From: Leucothrix pacifica
GTDB taxonomy: Bacteria; Pseudomonadota; Gammaproteobacteria; Thiotrichales; Thiotrichaceae
Reading direction: 5' to 3'
Assembly: GCF_003172875.1 (NCBI RefSeq)
Contig: NZ_QGKM01000006.1
Span: forward strand, 1-64,000
DNA length: 64,000 bases
In this document: piece after piece, positions 29,601 to 36,459 of the stretch
Layout: each line of letters starts with the position of its first letter
How positions within the stretch are numbered: position 1 is the stretch's first letter
Made by a program: the position numbers and the translations under genes
The notes under the pieces: generated by a model
Seen by the model: only the letters and a program-made list of their open reading frames with translations
The model's database searches: none
What the model was told of the DNA's origin: nothing

Positions 29601-32600
29601 CATTCGCTGCACCAGCATCAACATCACCGGCATCATTCAGCGTGACATTATCCAAGTCAAGATCAATACCCAACCCTGTATTGGCATACATCACATTTCG
29701 GCTAACTGTATTGTTATTGGCACCTGCTCCGAGAATTGTGACCGCATCACCTGTGTTATTGGCAATAATGTTTGCGTCATTAGCACCACTACCGCCAACC
29801 ATGGCACCAGATGTATTTTGGATAATCACACCACCATTGGTATTACCCATCGCCGTGGTACCATCCAGTGCCACACCAATGCGATTGTTTTGTATTGTGT
29901 TATTAGTGGCAGTACCACCAAATATCCGGATACCGCGATTCCCATTCGCACTGATGGTATTGACACTGACATCTAAATTAGCAGCAGCCGTTCCCACATC
30001 AATACCATAGGTTGTATTACCGCGTGCAGCGGTTCCCGCCTCATTCAATCCGATCAGGTTATCAGTGACCGTAGTATTCGGACTATTCACCAGATATATA
30101 CCACGGGTACCATTTGCAGAGATGATGTTGTCCGTGATCACAGCGCCATCAGTTGCCACCGTTTCAACACCTGACTGACCATTACCCGCAGGACTATCAG
30201 CATCTGACAATAAGCCCACTACGTTGTTCTCAATTAAAGCATCAGAGACAGCTCCCACAACAAAGACACCGATCACACCATTAGCAGAAATCACATTGCG
30301 GTCATTCACTGCACTACCACCGATTTCTACATCAGCAGCATTTTGTATATAAATTCCGTGTAATGAATTCCCTAAACTTGACATGCCGCTAGTATCAACA
30401 CCAATGTAGTTACCTTTGACTGTTGTACCACCAGAATTGGTTATGCGAATACCACTGATATCATTGGCAGCAATAACGTTTCTACCCGCTACGGTACCGT
30501 TACCGACAGTTGCATTGGCGGTGTCCTGGAAGAAAATACCATTATCCTGATTACCCAGATCACCCGTACCATTGATATCAACACCAATGTAGTTACTTAG
30601 AATACTGACGGTGTCAGTTCCAAAGCGTGAACTGAATCCATCTTCACCATTGGCAGAAATCACATTGCGATCAGCAACCGATCCACCCACGGTGATGTCA
30701 TCAGTATTAAAGCTGTAGATACCTGCTCCTGAGTTACCCAGTGCAGCTAAACCATCTGCATCCGTACCTATAAAGTTACGCTTGATATCGATGGTATCAG
30801 CCGTGTTCAAGTAAATACCGTCAGTGGTATTTGCCGGAGCTGAACCAAAGGTCTTGTCATTTCCTGAGATCAGATTATCAAAGATATTAATATTCCTGGC
30901 ATTCGCTATCGCAGCTACACCACCATACTGCGCACCTTCCGTATTATTTGAGCGTGCACTTGTTCCACTGATATCTGTACCGACATAGTTATATCTGACT
31001 AGTGCTGTATCAACACCGTCCAAACTAATCCCGTGACGCGTATTTCCTGACACGAGATTTCGCTCCGTGTCACTGCTACCACCGATAGTGATATTCGTCG
31101 CATCTTCTATCCAAATACCATGTAAGCCATTACCACTGACAGTATTACCGTCAGCCTCCATACCTACGTTGTTACAGGCAATCAGAAGATTATCAGCATT
31201 TGCACTTCCGTAAATACCTTGCTCACTAAACTCTCCAATCGCGAAACCCCGAATAATGGCATCACTAGCATCGATGCTCAGACCTTGCTCATTCACACCG
31301 GCATTTGTTCCATCGAGTTGAACCTGCAAACTGCGTGATCCCGATACACAACTAGCGCCTTGCTGAGTAGTGGCATCCAAAGCGGTGAAACTATCCGTTA
31401 CGGCTGGCAGGCCTGAAATCGGACTGATTTCATGCACACCGGTGCCCGGAATTTCGAAAATTGATGTCTCGACACCTGGTGCCGGATCCGTTGCCCCATC
31501 AGCAGGGTTATCAACCTGATCTAAACCGGTGTTATCGAGGAGATTACTGTTTAAGATGAACTGACGTAAGGATCCTTGCCCAGCATCATTTGTGTTAACG
31601 ACGGTGTCAAAGTTAAAACCAAATTCAATCTCAGAAACATCAGAATTAGCCACTGTCACAGCCTGTATTGACTGAGCTTGCCCCCCGTCTAAACTGCCTC
31701 CGGTAAAGCTAAACGTTGTGGTATTGAGTGTGGAAGGACTCGCAGCATTGTAAGCCGCTTCATCAGCAACAGCCGGATTCCGACCACCTACTTCATTGCT
31801 TGTATCAGTTGATCCATCCGAACGGAATGTTTGTACGGCAAGCTCACTGCCATCAGCTCCACCACGTGTTGAGCCTACAGTGTCATTGACGACACGAATG
31901 TAATAATCGCCACTGTCTATATAATCGAAGCGGTACGTACCATCTGCGCTGCCGTCATTGGCAGTCGTCGTACTACTCAGGAATACACCAGTATTATCAT
32001 ATAACTCGACGGTTACACCGTTGACGCCAACACCTGACGCCGATGACTGATCACGACCAGCACCACCACCATAGTTAATGTCTTCAAAGACCACACCACT
32101 GAGCACCTTTGGGCAGCTATAGTCTTCAACGGTTGTCTTTCCGTAGTAAGAAGACGGATCGAATAAACTTCCGTAAAGATATACGACGCCATCAGCAGGG
32201 TAAGTAAAGGTCAGTGATACTTCTTCACCATCACCGCCGTTCACTGTGGTAGGAACAGAATAAATAAATTCATTGGAATTGGTTAACACTGTTCCCGCAG
32301 TGTTCTCAATCCAGGCATAAATATTATCTGCACCACCCACCGCAGTGAATTTCACAGTATCGGTAGTGCCTGCCTCCCCATCTAAACGGAAAACAGTGAG
32401 GTGATACTCTGATTCCTGACCGGGTTGTCCGACAGCAATCTCGGACAGTTCTGTACCTGCTTTGCCTGGAATCGCGCCACTTAGTGTTTCGTCCGGCAGC
32501 CCAAATGAAGTCAGAATACGACCTTCAGCATCTCTGCCGAGACCCGCGTAAACATAGGGGTCTTTAAGTGGATCGTTACTACCAAACAAAATATTGGTAT

Positions 32601-34323
32601 TGATATTAGGACCCGCTGGCGTTAACCAACCCGCATGATTATAGAGACCACAACTACCCGGTCTTGCAACAAAATCAGGCGTACCTACCGCGAGCTGATA
32701 ATCTTCCACTTCACCGTCACTTGCAGAGGTAGCCGCATCAGCATTCGTTAACGAATCTGAAGTCAATCTAAAACGAGCAAACGTTTTCCCGATGCTATTT
32801 GTATTTTGTCCGCTCCAGATTAAATCATTTGCAAGCGTACCAGCGCTCACTGAAGATAATGCGTGTTCACTAGTATCAAACAGACCATTGCCATTAAAAT
32901 CGATCCACGCATGCAAGGTACCACTTCCAACCGCTGTTATATTACTAGCTGGCAAGACATAATTGGTGTCACCAGTCGTCAGGGTTGGAAATCCAGATAC
33001 GCCGTCATCATCGTTATTACCATCACTATCATCACCATTTGCAGTCGGTGTTGCCTGGTTATTCGCATCAGAATCAGGCAAACCTGCCCCCATAAAAATA
33101 CCAGAGACAATACTGTGTGATGCTTCACCATAGGCATTCATTCCGGAACCAGACGGCGCTGTTCCGGTTAGTGGCGCATCACCATAATCTGTCGCGCATT
33201 GAGTACTCGATAATTCAACATTATCCAAGGTCACTTCAGCAGTTTGTCCACTGCTTCCTAATCCATTTACGGTACAAAAGCCCGAGGTATCAGGATTACA
33301 ATAGCCCCCGTTATCCTGATAAAAATGTCCGTAGTTTGTAAAACTAATCACCGTGTTAGTCGTGGCTGCCGTAAACTCTACCGTATAGCTTTTAACTCCT
33401 TCATTACCAGGCACTTCGACATGGATGTAGTCGCCATTTATATCTAGTTTCACAATCCCTGAAGGTCCATTGCCACCCTCACCTTTCACGGTAAAACGCG
33501 CTCTATAGGTTTGACCGACCACGGTGGGTACTGCCTGCGATAAACTAGGGGCTGAGCCACCGTAATCACAGCAGTTACTGGTAGACCCGGGTGTAGAGCC
33601 GCTAACACCAGCAAGGTCATCACTGGCGTCACGAATTTGGATAAAGCCAGGGACATTCGTCGCTTCACCATCGGCTGTAAATGTAAAACCACTGGTCAAA
33701 GCCGGATAAACTCGTTTAACGCCACCATTGCCAAAGTAAGCACTGTTTCCGGAAACTGAGCCTCCACCGCTGTTAACAGCAGCATACGTATCAGTCCCTC
33801 CACCAGCGGCAGTCCATCCATTAATCGTCCCGGCACCAGCCCGGTTTACCCCCCAAAAAGTACCAGACACCGTATCTTCAAAATCACCATTAACCAATAC
33901 ATTCGGACAGGACAAGATAGGAGCATTAGGTACAATAGTTATTCCACCGGTAGGTTGTGTAACAGCCGGCAGCGGTGTCACTGATGAGCTAGCTGACTCA
34001 TCACCAACACCATCCCCTGGAGTTGAATCTGGATCGAACACGCTTGATTCGATGACTTCGGCTCTGTTGTTATAATCACCGGTTTCAAGCACAGTTGCGA
34101 CCACATCCATAGTCACAGTTGCGCCCTCTGCCATGTAGCCAATATCCCACTCACCGGATAATGGATCATAACTACCTTGGGTCGTCGTATTCGACTTGTA
34201 ATCATATCCCGATGGCAGCAAATCCAAGACCTTAACCAAATCGGTATTATCAGGCCCCTGATTAGTCACCGTCACTCTGAATGTTGCATCATCACCGATC
34301 ATTGGAGCGCCACCAGATGTCAC
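23656..34323 (-). CDS. Giant DUF11/GEVED/SdrD-like/beta-helix surface protein, 3' fragment of a broken gene
   Basis: An open frame of 3555 codons. Domains by residue: DUF11 (1-110), a carbohydrate-binding-like beta domain (140-375), GEVED domains (about 378-545, 1714-1884, 2081-2247, 2940-3100), SdrD B-like modules (about 740-850, 2250-2370, 3104-3211), CSLREA-like NDxGQGSLRQFILNSN (about 918 and 2438), two right-handed beta-helices (about 965-1560 and 2540-2775), a Pro/Glu linker (about 3375-3440) and a final DUF11 ending SVSYRVKIDE. It is an adhesin-like exported protein. It has no signal peptide because the 5' end is separated by a frameshift at a G7 run (34379-34385) and an IS element. 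The frame continues upstream of the GTG at 34323 to that run, so this start is not real. Confidence 0.85.
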   Translation of the reverse strand: MTSGGAPMIGDDATFRVTVTNQGPDNTDLVKVLDLLPSGYDYKSNTTTQGSYDPLSGEWDIGYMAEGATVTMDVVATVLETGDYNNRAEVIESSVFDPDSTPGDGVGDESASSSVTPLPAVTQPTGGITIVPNAPILSCPNVLVNGDFEDTVSGTFWGVNRAGAGTINGWTAAGGGTDTYAAVNSGGGSVSGNSAYFGNGGVKRVYPALTSGFTFTADGEATNVPGFIQIRDASDDLAGVSGSTPGSTSNCCDYGGSAPSLSQAVPTVVGQTYRARFTVKGEGGNGPSGIVKLDINGDYIHVEVPGNEGVKSYTVEFTAATTNTVISFTNYGHFYQDNGGYCNPDTSGFCTVNGLGSSGQTAEVTLDNVELSSTQCATDYGDAPLTGTAPSGSGMNAYGEASHSIVSGIFMGAGLPDSDANNQATPTANGDDSDGNNDDDGVSGFPTLTTGDTNYVLPASNITAVGSGTLHAWIDFNGNGLFDTSEHALSSVSAGTLANDLIWSGQNTNSIGKTFARFRLTSDSLTNADAATSASDGEVEDYQLAVGTPDFVARPGSCGLYNHAGWLTPAGPNINTNILFGSNDPLKDPYVYAGLGRDAEGRILTSFGLPDETLSGAIPGKAGTELSEIAVGQPGQESEYHLTVFRLDGEAGTTDTVKFTAVGGADNIYAWIENTAGTVLTNSNEFIYSVPTTVNGGDGEEVSLTFTYPADGVVYLYGSLFDPSSYYGKTTVEDYSCPKVLSGVVFEDINYGGGAGRDQSSASGVGVNGVTVELYDNTGVFLSSTTTANDGSADGTYRFDYIDSGDYYIRVVNDTVGSTRGGADGSELAVQTFRSDGSTDTSNEVGGRNPAVADEAAYNAASPSTLNTTTFSFTGGSLDGGQAQSIQAVTVANSDVSEIEFGFNFDTVVNTNDAGQGSLRQFILNSNLLDNTGLDQVDNPADGATDPAPGVETSIFEIPGTGVHEISPISGLPAVTDSFTALDATTQQGASCVSGSRSLQVQLDGTNAGVNEQGLSIDASDAIIRGFAIGEFSEQGIYGSANADNLLIACNNVGMEADGNTVSGNGLHGIWIEDATNITIGGSSDTERNLVSGNTRHGISLDGVDTALVRYNYVGTDISGTSARSNNTEGAQYGGVAAIANARNINIFDNLISGNDKTFGSAPANTTDGIYLNTADTIDIKRNFIGTDADGLAALGNSGAGIYSFNTDDITVGGSVADRNVISANGEDGFSSRFGTDTVSILSNYIGVDINGTGDLGNQDNGIFFQDTANATVGNGTVAGRNVIAANDISGIRITNSGGTTVKGNYIGVDTSGMSSLGNSLHGIYIQNAADVEIGGSAVNDRNVISANGVIGVFVVGAVSDALIENNVVGLLSDADSPAGNGQSGVETVATDGAVITDNIISANGTRGIYLVNSPNTTVTDNLIGLNEAGTAARGNTTYGIDVGTAAANLDVSVNTISANGNRGIRIFGGTATNNTIQNNRIGVALDGTTAMGNTNGGVIIQNTSGAMVGGSGANDANIIANNTGDAVTILGAGANNNTVSRNVMYANTGLGIDLDLDNVTLNDAGDVDAGAANDGLNFPQFSQVTLISGNLTVAGCAPAGSTVELFEADVSPSSTSGQATGSNQFGRTQDYGEGEVFLRSWTIPATGTACALNVDADNNNPTGMLAFSETFALSSLPAGTDVVLDYKLTATATVASVGTSEFSAIGLVSSFDYGDAPLSGTAPSGSGTNNYGITQHAVVSGMSLGSSDPDIDASYQDSNLANGDDLNGSDDEDGILLPTLVAGDTAYSIVSADITAVGSGTLHAWIDFDGNGVFDPDEHSSTLVSSGSAGALNWALDGLAGNPDFGLSANDITFARFRFTSDPSINANTPASIASNGEVEDYAITVLDNTPDIMTRPGVCGGFVSRGWKSAAAGTLHDNDIRFNSGSVQNDPYAFTALRRQSNGKIISSFGTPLETITGSIPTRVGNNLSATARTDSGHLAEYHATIFRLEGEPGTTETVIYDTNGGAEYSAYWIEDEAGNVLSSADFVYTYASGGGIGESFDIPVTYPSDGVVYVYTTLFDPTQAYGRPTLLNYVCPTDYSDGLADGLDTPNGTVAASAYGEATHQLLSGIQLGATVTPDVVSTLAADDASDDAISSFPLLTDAMTSYQIAAADIAATGDGTLTAWIDFDGDGAYQQDEFASADVIAGVVQTDLDWTFTDIMAAGTTYARLRLTSNVLSDEAATETIDERSTLAALDGEVEDYAVTVTATHKLTGVIFEDINYGGGAGRDQTSASGAGVNGATVELYDASGTFIANTTTANNGSVDGAYEFTALIDGDYHVRVVSDSVNSTRSGSDGSELAVQTFRSDGTTDVTAEVGGRQPSLSDTTAHDVTSPSTLDTSSYAFTGGALDGGQSQSVTSVTLAGADIEGIDFGYNFDTIVNANDNGQGSLRQFILNSNLLTDEASLAQVGQTATWETSIFMIPAADLSSGVATIELDTALPIITGSSTAVDAGTQTSNIGNTNAGVMGTGGIVGVDGLTLPQYQKPEVEIDANDFSGLRVDSAGEVLIARLAIYDTDRASATIDKGGVGLTAATKLTIQNVYLGPRATGADPGAGERLGRSYDDVDFTSPPNIEFLDNLIAYSENSGIHADDTGGTYLLTGNELHHLVLSNSGQDAVDAGGTWTTIGNLMHHNGSSNSSVSSGGAGFELGAASNAQVSANSVIENNTLHSNFGPGIRLRNTVTNTTVKKNVIYDNLNAGVSVQLRAAGLGVESTITQNSIYNNGELGIDISHNTTNGSPDQVTLNDANDSDGGPNTGLNFPQFTRAVHSGSDLIIQGCAPTGSTVELFEADVSSGSGSGASVGDNTFGKTQDYGEGETYIATFEEGVGEDSTLPAVNCGGLTDSDGNDASGMSPFQWRMSLPGSLQIGDKVTATATIAGTGTSEFSAVATIAGQDYGDAPGSYQTTLISDGARHDVINDVYLGSAKPDVDNDGQPSSSATNDGADEDGIATFGALTTSDRTYSVTARTTNRTSETATLIAWIDFDRNGQFDADEAAIRSVSAGSSGANITLNWSNIPLDIQEGDTYVRVRLTTDSLNNREPYGPKLDGEVEDYPITITTAGVSVSGRVFRDINVNAANDAGEVGVTGLPVVLYDTANQACVSTRTNGNGDYVFEDVVAGNYQVYEASREAVPSPRNCGVAFAKDPAGYRSTTVNVTPAFDVTTSDITDKDFGEVKPPVFEPDNSSQILPGNVLFYAHRFSTPTQGTVSFTSVSGNNATTGWASLIYQDTNCNGKLDGAEGSAPMQGEKVSTIIRTSGRVSSLTPSITKPNSTWKSDPVGVTAGGRVCIINKVYAPSNVAANDSYLQEITALFDYNNAIAGTETLLAKDLTTAQQVQTPTLPATPVVAPEPAVPAQPEEPATPNVPATETTPEVPDTPYVPETDPEPEQLPVAATPVVPELGPSRLELRKTVRNIDQGTPETETVNSAEPGDTLEYRVYYVNSGTGPLTELVINDVVPPYTEMVGSADCGAVILGMTCVASPLGLDDSLSWTFTGTLSGGAGGSVSYRVKIDE

Positions 34324-34858
34324 AATCTTTTCAAGGCTGAGATCAGCACGCGCAAAATCGATAGTGAATGCACCAGCGCCCCCCCGTCATGCTGATAAGT
34401 GGGACTACTTGCACCTTGCAAACTAAATGAGTTAATACTGCCCAAAGCTGGGCCATTTCTGAATTGCGCGGTCAAAGAGTACCCATCAGTCTCGTTATAA
34501 GTGGGAACATTCGATGGGAAATGACCGTTTGGATTATTGACTACTAAATCCAATACTGAACTAAATCCAGGCATTGTTGCGTATGTTTGGCTAGCAGAAT
34601 ACGAGAAGCCATAAACGAGTAATCCACTCTTTGGGTCATCTATCGCCTGGCCTGCATCTAACGCAGCACTTGATAAAACAAAATTCCCCGGCTGAGGTGG
34701 TTGCGACTGAAAAGCCCACCCAGAACGAACGATTCCGGTGTTTGTGTCATTTACATTTTCAAAAACAATGGCAATTAACGAAGCCTCATCACCCGCTGAT
34801 GTCGGAAGCTTTATATCGCCAGAACTTAAATTCAGGTTTCCTGAGGCACTCCCGCCTA
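34324..34858 (-). pseudogene. Middle fragment of the broken giant surface-protein gene
   Basis: The frame is open from the IS boundary (34858) through 34386 and encodes a beta-rich stretch (SASGNLNLSSGDIKLP, then IVFENVNDTNTGIVRSGWAF, PGFSSVLDLVVNN). At the run of seven G residues it goes out of frame and stops at 34320 after ISALKRL. Reading eight Gs instead gives GAFTIDFARADLSLEKIVTS, the classic lead-in to the DUF11 domain of the 3' fragment. The fragment therefore belongs to the same gene. Confidence 0.85.
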
Positions 34859-34875
34859 GGCTCCGTTGACGTTTT
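34859..34875 (+). repeat. IS left terminal inverted repeat
   Basis: GGCTCCGTTGACGTTTT, an exact inverted copy of the right end at 35677-35693. The match extends to 20 bp if the flanking CTAG target bases are included. Confidence 0.93.
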
Positions 34876-34923
34876 CCAAGCAGATTATTTGAATGATAAA
34901 ATGACTGCTATTTAACCAGCTAT

Positions 34924-35160
34924 ATGAGTATAGAAAGAGCCACAATCAGTGATAGAGAATGGGAGTTGATTACCCCAGTATTGCCAACACTACCCAAAGT
35001 AAAAATCGGAAACCTGGATAAGTGCAGACAATTTATTGGCGCTGCTTTATGGGTTTTACGAGGAGGAATTGAATGGCGTATGTTGCCTCCCGAGCAAGGC
35101 AAGTGGAATAGCGTATTCAAACGATACTCCCGCTGGTGCGCTCATGGGGTGTGTTATTGA
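34924..35160 (+). CDS. IS5-family transposase, ORF A
   Basis: A 78-residue N-terminal transposase part: ISDREWELITPVLP, the DUF4096-type start of IS427-group transposases, then LWVLRGGIEWRMLP. It carries the DNA-binding region; the catalytic residues are in ORF B. The two frames overlap at 35136-35160 and differ by -1, which fits the group's usual production of the full transposase by frameshifting. Confidence 0.92.
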   Translation: MSIERATISDREWELITPVLPTLPKVKIGNLDKCRQFIGAALWVLRGGIEWRMLPPEQGKWNSVFKRYSRWCAHGVCY

Positions 35161-35678
35161 AACATTTCTCTCAACAAGCTGATCTACAGGATGTTTCCAT
35201 AGATGGAACAATCAATCGTGCTCATGCTTGTGCCGCAGGTTACGAAAAAGACTCGGCTTTCCGAGAAGCATTGGGACGCTCGAAAGGTGGACTTAGTTGC
35301 AAAGTACATGCTATTTGTGACGCTCACGGTTTGCCGATTAACTTCATTTTGACCGGAGGCCAAGCAGCAGAATGTACCCAAGCGATTTCACTGTTGACAA
35401 ATGTAGGAGCAAAGGCAGTTCTGGCCGATAAAGCCTATGATACCAATGAACTCAGGGACTGGCTGAAAGAGCATGAAGTAAAGGCAGTCATTCCTCCCAA
35501 ATCGAACCGGAAAGATGAAATTCTCTGCGATTTTTGGCACTACAAAGAACGGCACACCATTGAATGCCTGTTTGGAAAGTTGAAATACTATCGTCGAATC
35601 TCAACCAGATATGAGAAAAAAGCCATAAATTACAAGGGCATGCTTTATTTGGCATCTGTCTTTTTATGGCTTAGGTAA
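35136..35678 (+). CDS. IS5-family transposase, ORF B (DDE catalytic part)
   Basis: A 180-residue C-terminal transposase part with the DDE residues in place: D in DVSIDGTINRAH, D in AVLADKAYDT and E in ERHTIECLFGKLKYYRR (the Y-2-R-3-E-6-K region). The first codon of the open frame is GTG at 35136, but the product is probably made by -1 frameshift from ORF A. There is no stop or gap within the frame, so the element looks intact and possibly active. Confidence 0.92.
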   Translation: MRSWGVLLKHFSQQADLQDVSIDGTINRAHACAAGYEKDSAFREALGRSKGGLSCKVHAICDAHGLPINFILTGGQAAECTQAISLLTNVGAKAVLADKAYDTNELRDWLKEHEVKAVIPPKSNRKDEILCDFWHYKERHTIECLFGKLKYYRRISTRYEKKAINYKGMLYLASVFLWLR

Positions 35679-36221
35679 AACGTCAACGGAGCCTAGCAAA
35701 AATTCAATCTCACTCTCATAAATTGCGAAGTGATAACTTTCTCTTGATATAAAAGCACCATTACTCCCGGTACTACCCATATAGTTTCTTATCATTCTGA
35801 GAAATCGCAAATCACCATCAGGAAACACAAAGGGATTGGTTTTATTCAAACTTCCACCTGCACCGCTAATGATCATATTAGTTTGGTTATCATCAATAAC
35901 GTTGTTAGCAAAGTTATCGGACAGTAGTGGCGAATCAACATAACACCCCGCTGCAGTATCATCAGCTACAGAACAATGCTCTCGTTCGAAATGACTGATG
36001 ATGAATACCGCCCGGTTATTACCTTCCGGCACGTTTACAGTTAATGAGGGAATACCTGATGCACCTACTCCGCTGGCGCTGGAGCTAGCCTGATTGATCA
36101 CTGTTACTTCATACTGGGCGAATGCCGATGAAGCCATCAACAGAAGTGTTAAACCCACCAAGCTTAGGAACTGGATAGATCTGCTGATACGGGAAAATAA
36201 AGTCGGAATATGGTTTAACAT
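35664..36221 (-). CDS. 5' fragment of the giant surface-protein gene, cut by the IS
   Basis: About 185 codons. It has a signal peptide (MLNHIPTLFSRISRSIQFL, hydrophobic core, cleavage near SAFAQ at about 36) and then a mature N-terminus with beta-rich sequence (YEVTVINQ, IPSLTVNVPEGNN, AVFIISHFERE). Native coding ends at about 35694; the last residues (GSVDVLPKP) come from the IS. The open frame runs to 36467, but the ATG at 36221 starts the signal peptide and avoids the terminator and the upstream gene. The predicted product is a truncated exported peptide, probably non-functional. The intact ancestral gene would encode about 3,900 residues. Confidence 0.85.
   Translation of the reverse strand: MLNHIPTLFSRISRSIQFLSLVGLTLLLMASSAFAQYEVTVINQASSSASGVGASGIPSLTVNVPEGNNRAVFIISHFEREHCSVADDTAAGCYVDSPLLSDNFANNVIDDNQTNMIISGAGGSLNKTNPFVFPDGDLRFLRMIRNYMGSTGSNGAFISRESYHFAIYESEIEFLLGSVDVLPKP
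35677..35693 (-). repeat. IS right terminal inverted repeat
   Basis: AAAACGTCAACGGAGCC, the exact reverse complement of 34859-34875. It overlaps the last bases of ORF B. Confidence 0.93.
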
Positions 36222-36403
36222 GCGATGTCCATTTTTCTTATTATCTACAATAATCGCTCTATGGATTTTTGTAGTGAGCATGACGCTAAACACTGAAGCT
36301 GATGCGCCACTTATCAGTTTTATATCAGAGTACTGAACACTAACCTTACGATAGCTGAATGACTTGTTCTGACATTTTTTATCAAAGATTTTATGTGACA
36401 AAC

Positions 36404-36432
36404 AAAAAGGGAGGACTATAAAGCCCTCCCTT
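36404..36432 (-). terminator. Terminator between the 902-residue protein gene and the giant gene
   Basis: An 8-bp stem (AAGGGAGG at 36407-36414 with CCTCCCTT at 36425-36432) and a 10-nt loop; on the minus strand the last stem bases run into TTTTTG. It suggests that the giant gene has its own promoter in 36222-36403 or is expressed by partial readthrough. Confidence 0.8.
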
Positions 36433-36459
36433 GTCAATGTGTTATTGATGCTGTGGCTG

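Larger units (their letters stand above)
34859..35693. mobile_element. IS5-family insertion sequence (IS427-like), 835 bp
   Basis: A complete element with perfect 17-bp terminal inverted repeats (GGCTCCGTTGACGTTTT) and two overlapping transposase frames on the plus strand. It is flanked by TA, or CTAG if the palindromic target is counted in full. It lies inside the giant surface-protein gene in the opposite orientation. Removing the element plus one target copy joins the minus-strand frames as EIEFLL-GGSASGN without a stop, which confirms insertion into a continuous gene. Confidence 0.93.

Noticed and set aside
29640-31430. Regularly spaced repeats, at first sight like a CRISPR array.
   Set aside because: The repeats are imperfect, lie in one open frame, and translate to a beta-helix unit; there are no identical direct repeats with unique spacers and no cas genes.
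34320-34323. Independent start of the 3555-codon frame at the GTG at 34323.
   Set aside because: No signal peptide, no ribosome site, and the frame continues upstream to the G-run; it is an artefact of the frameshift.
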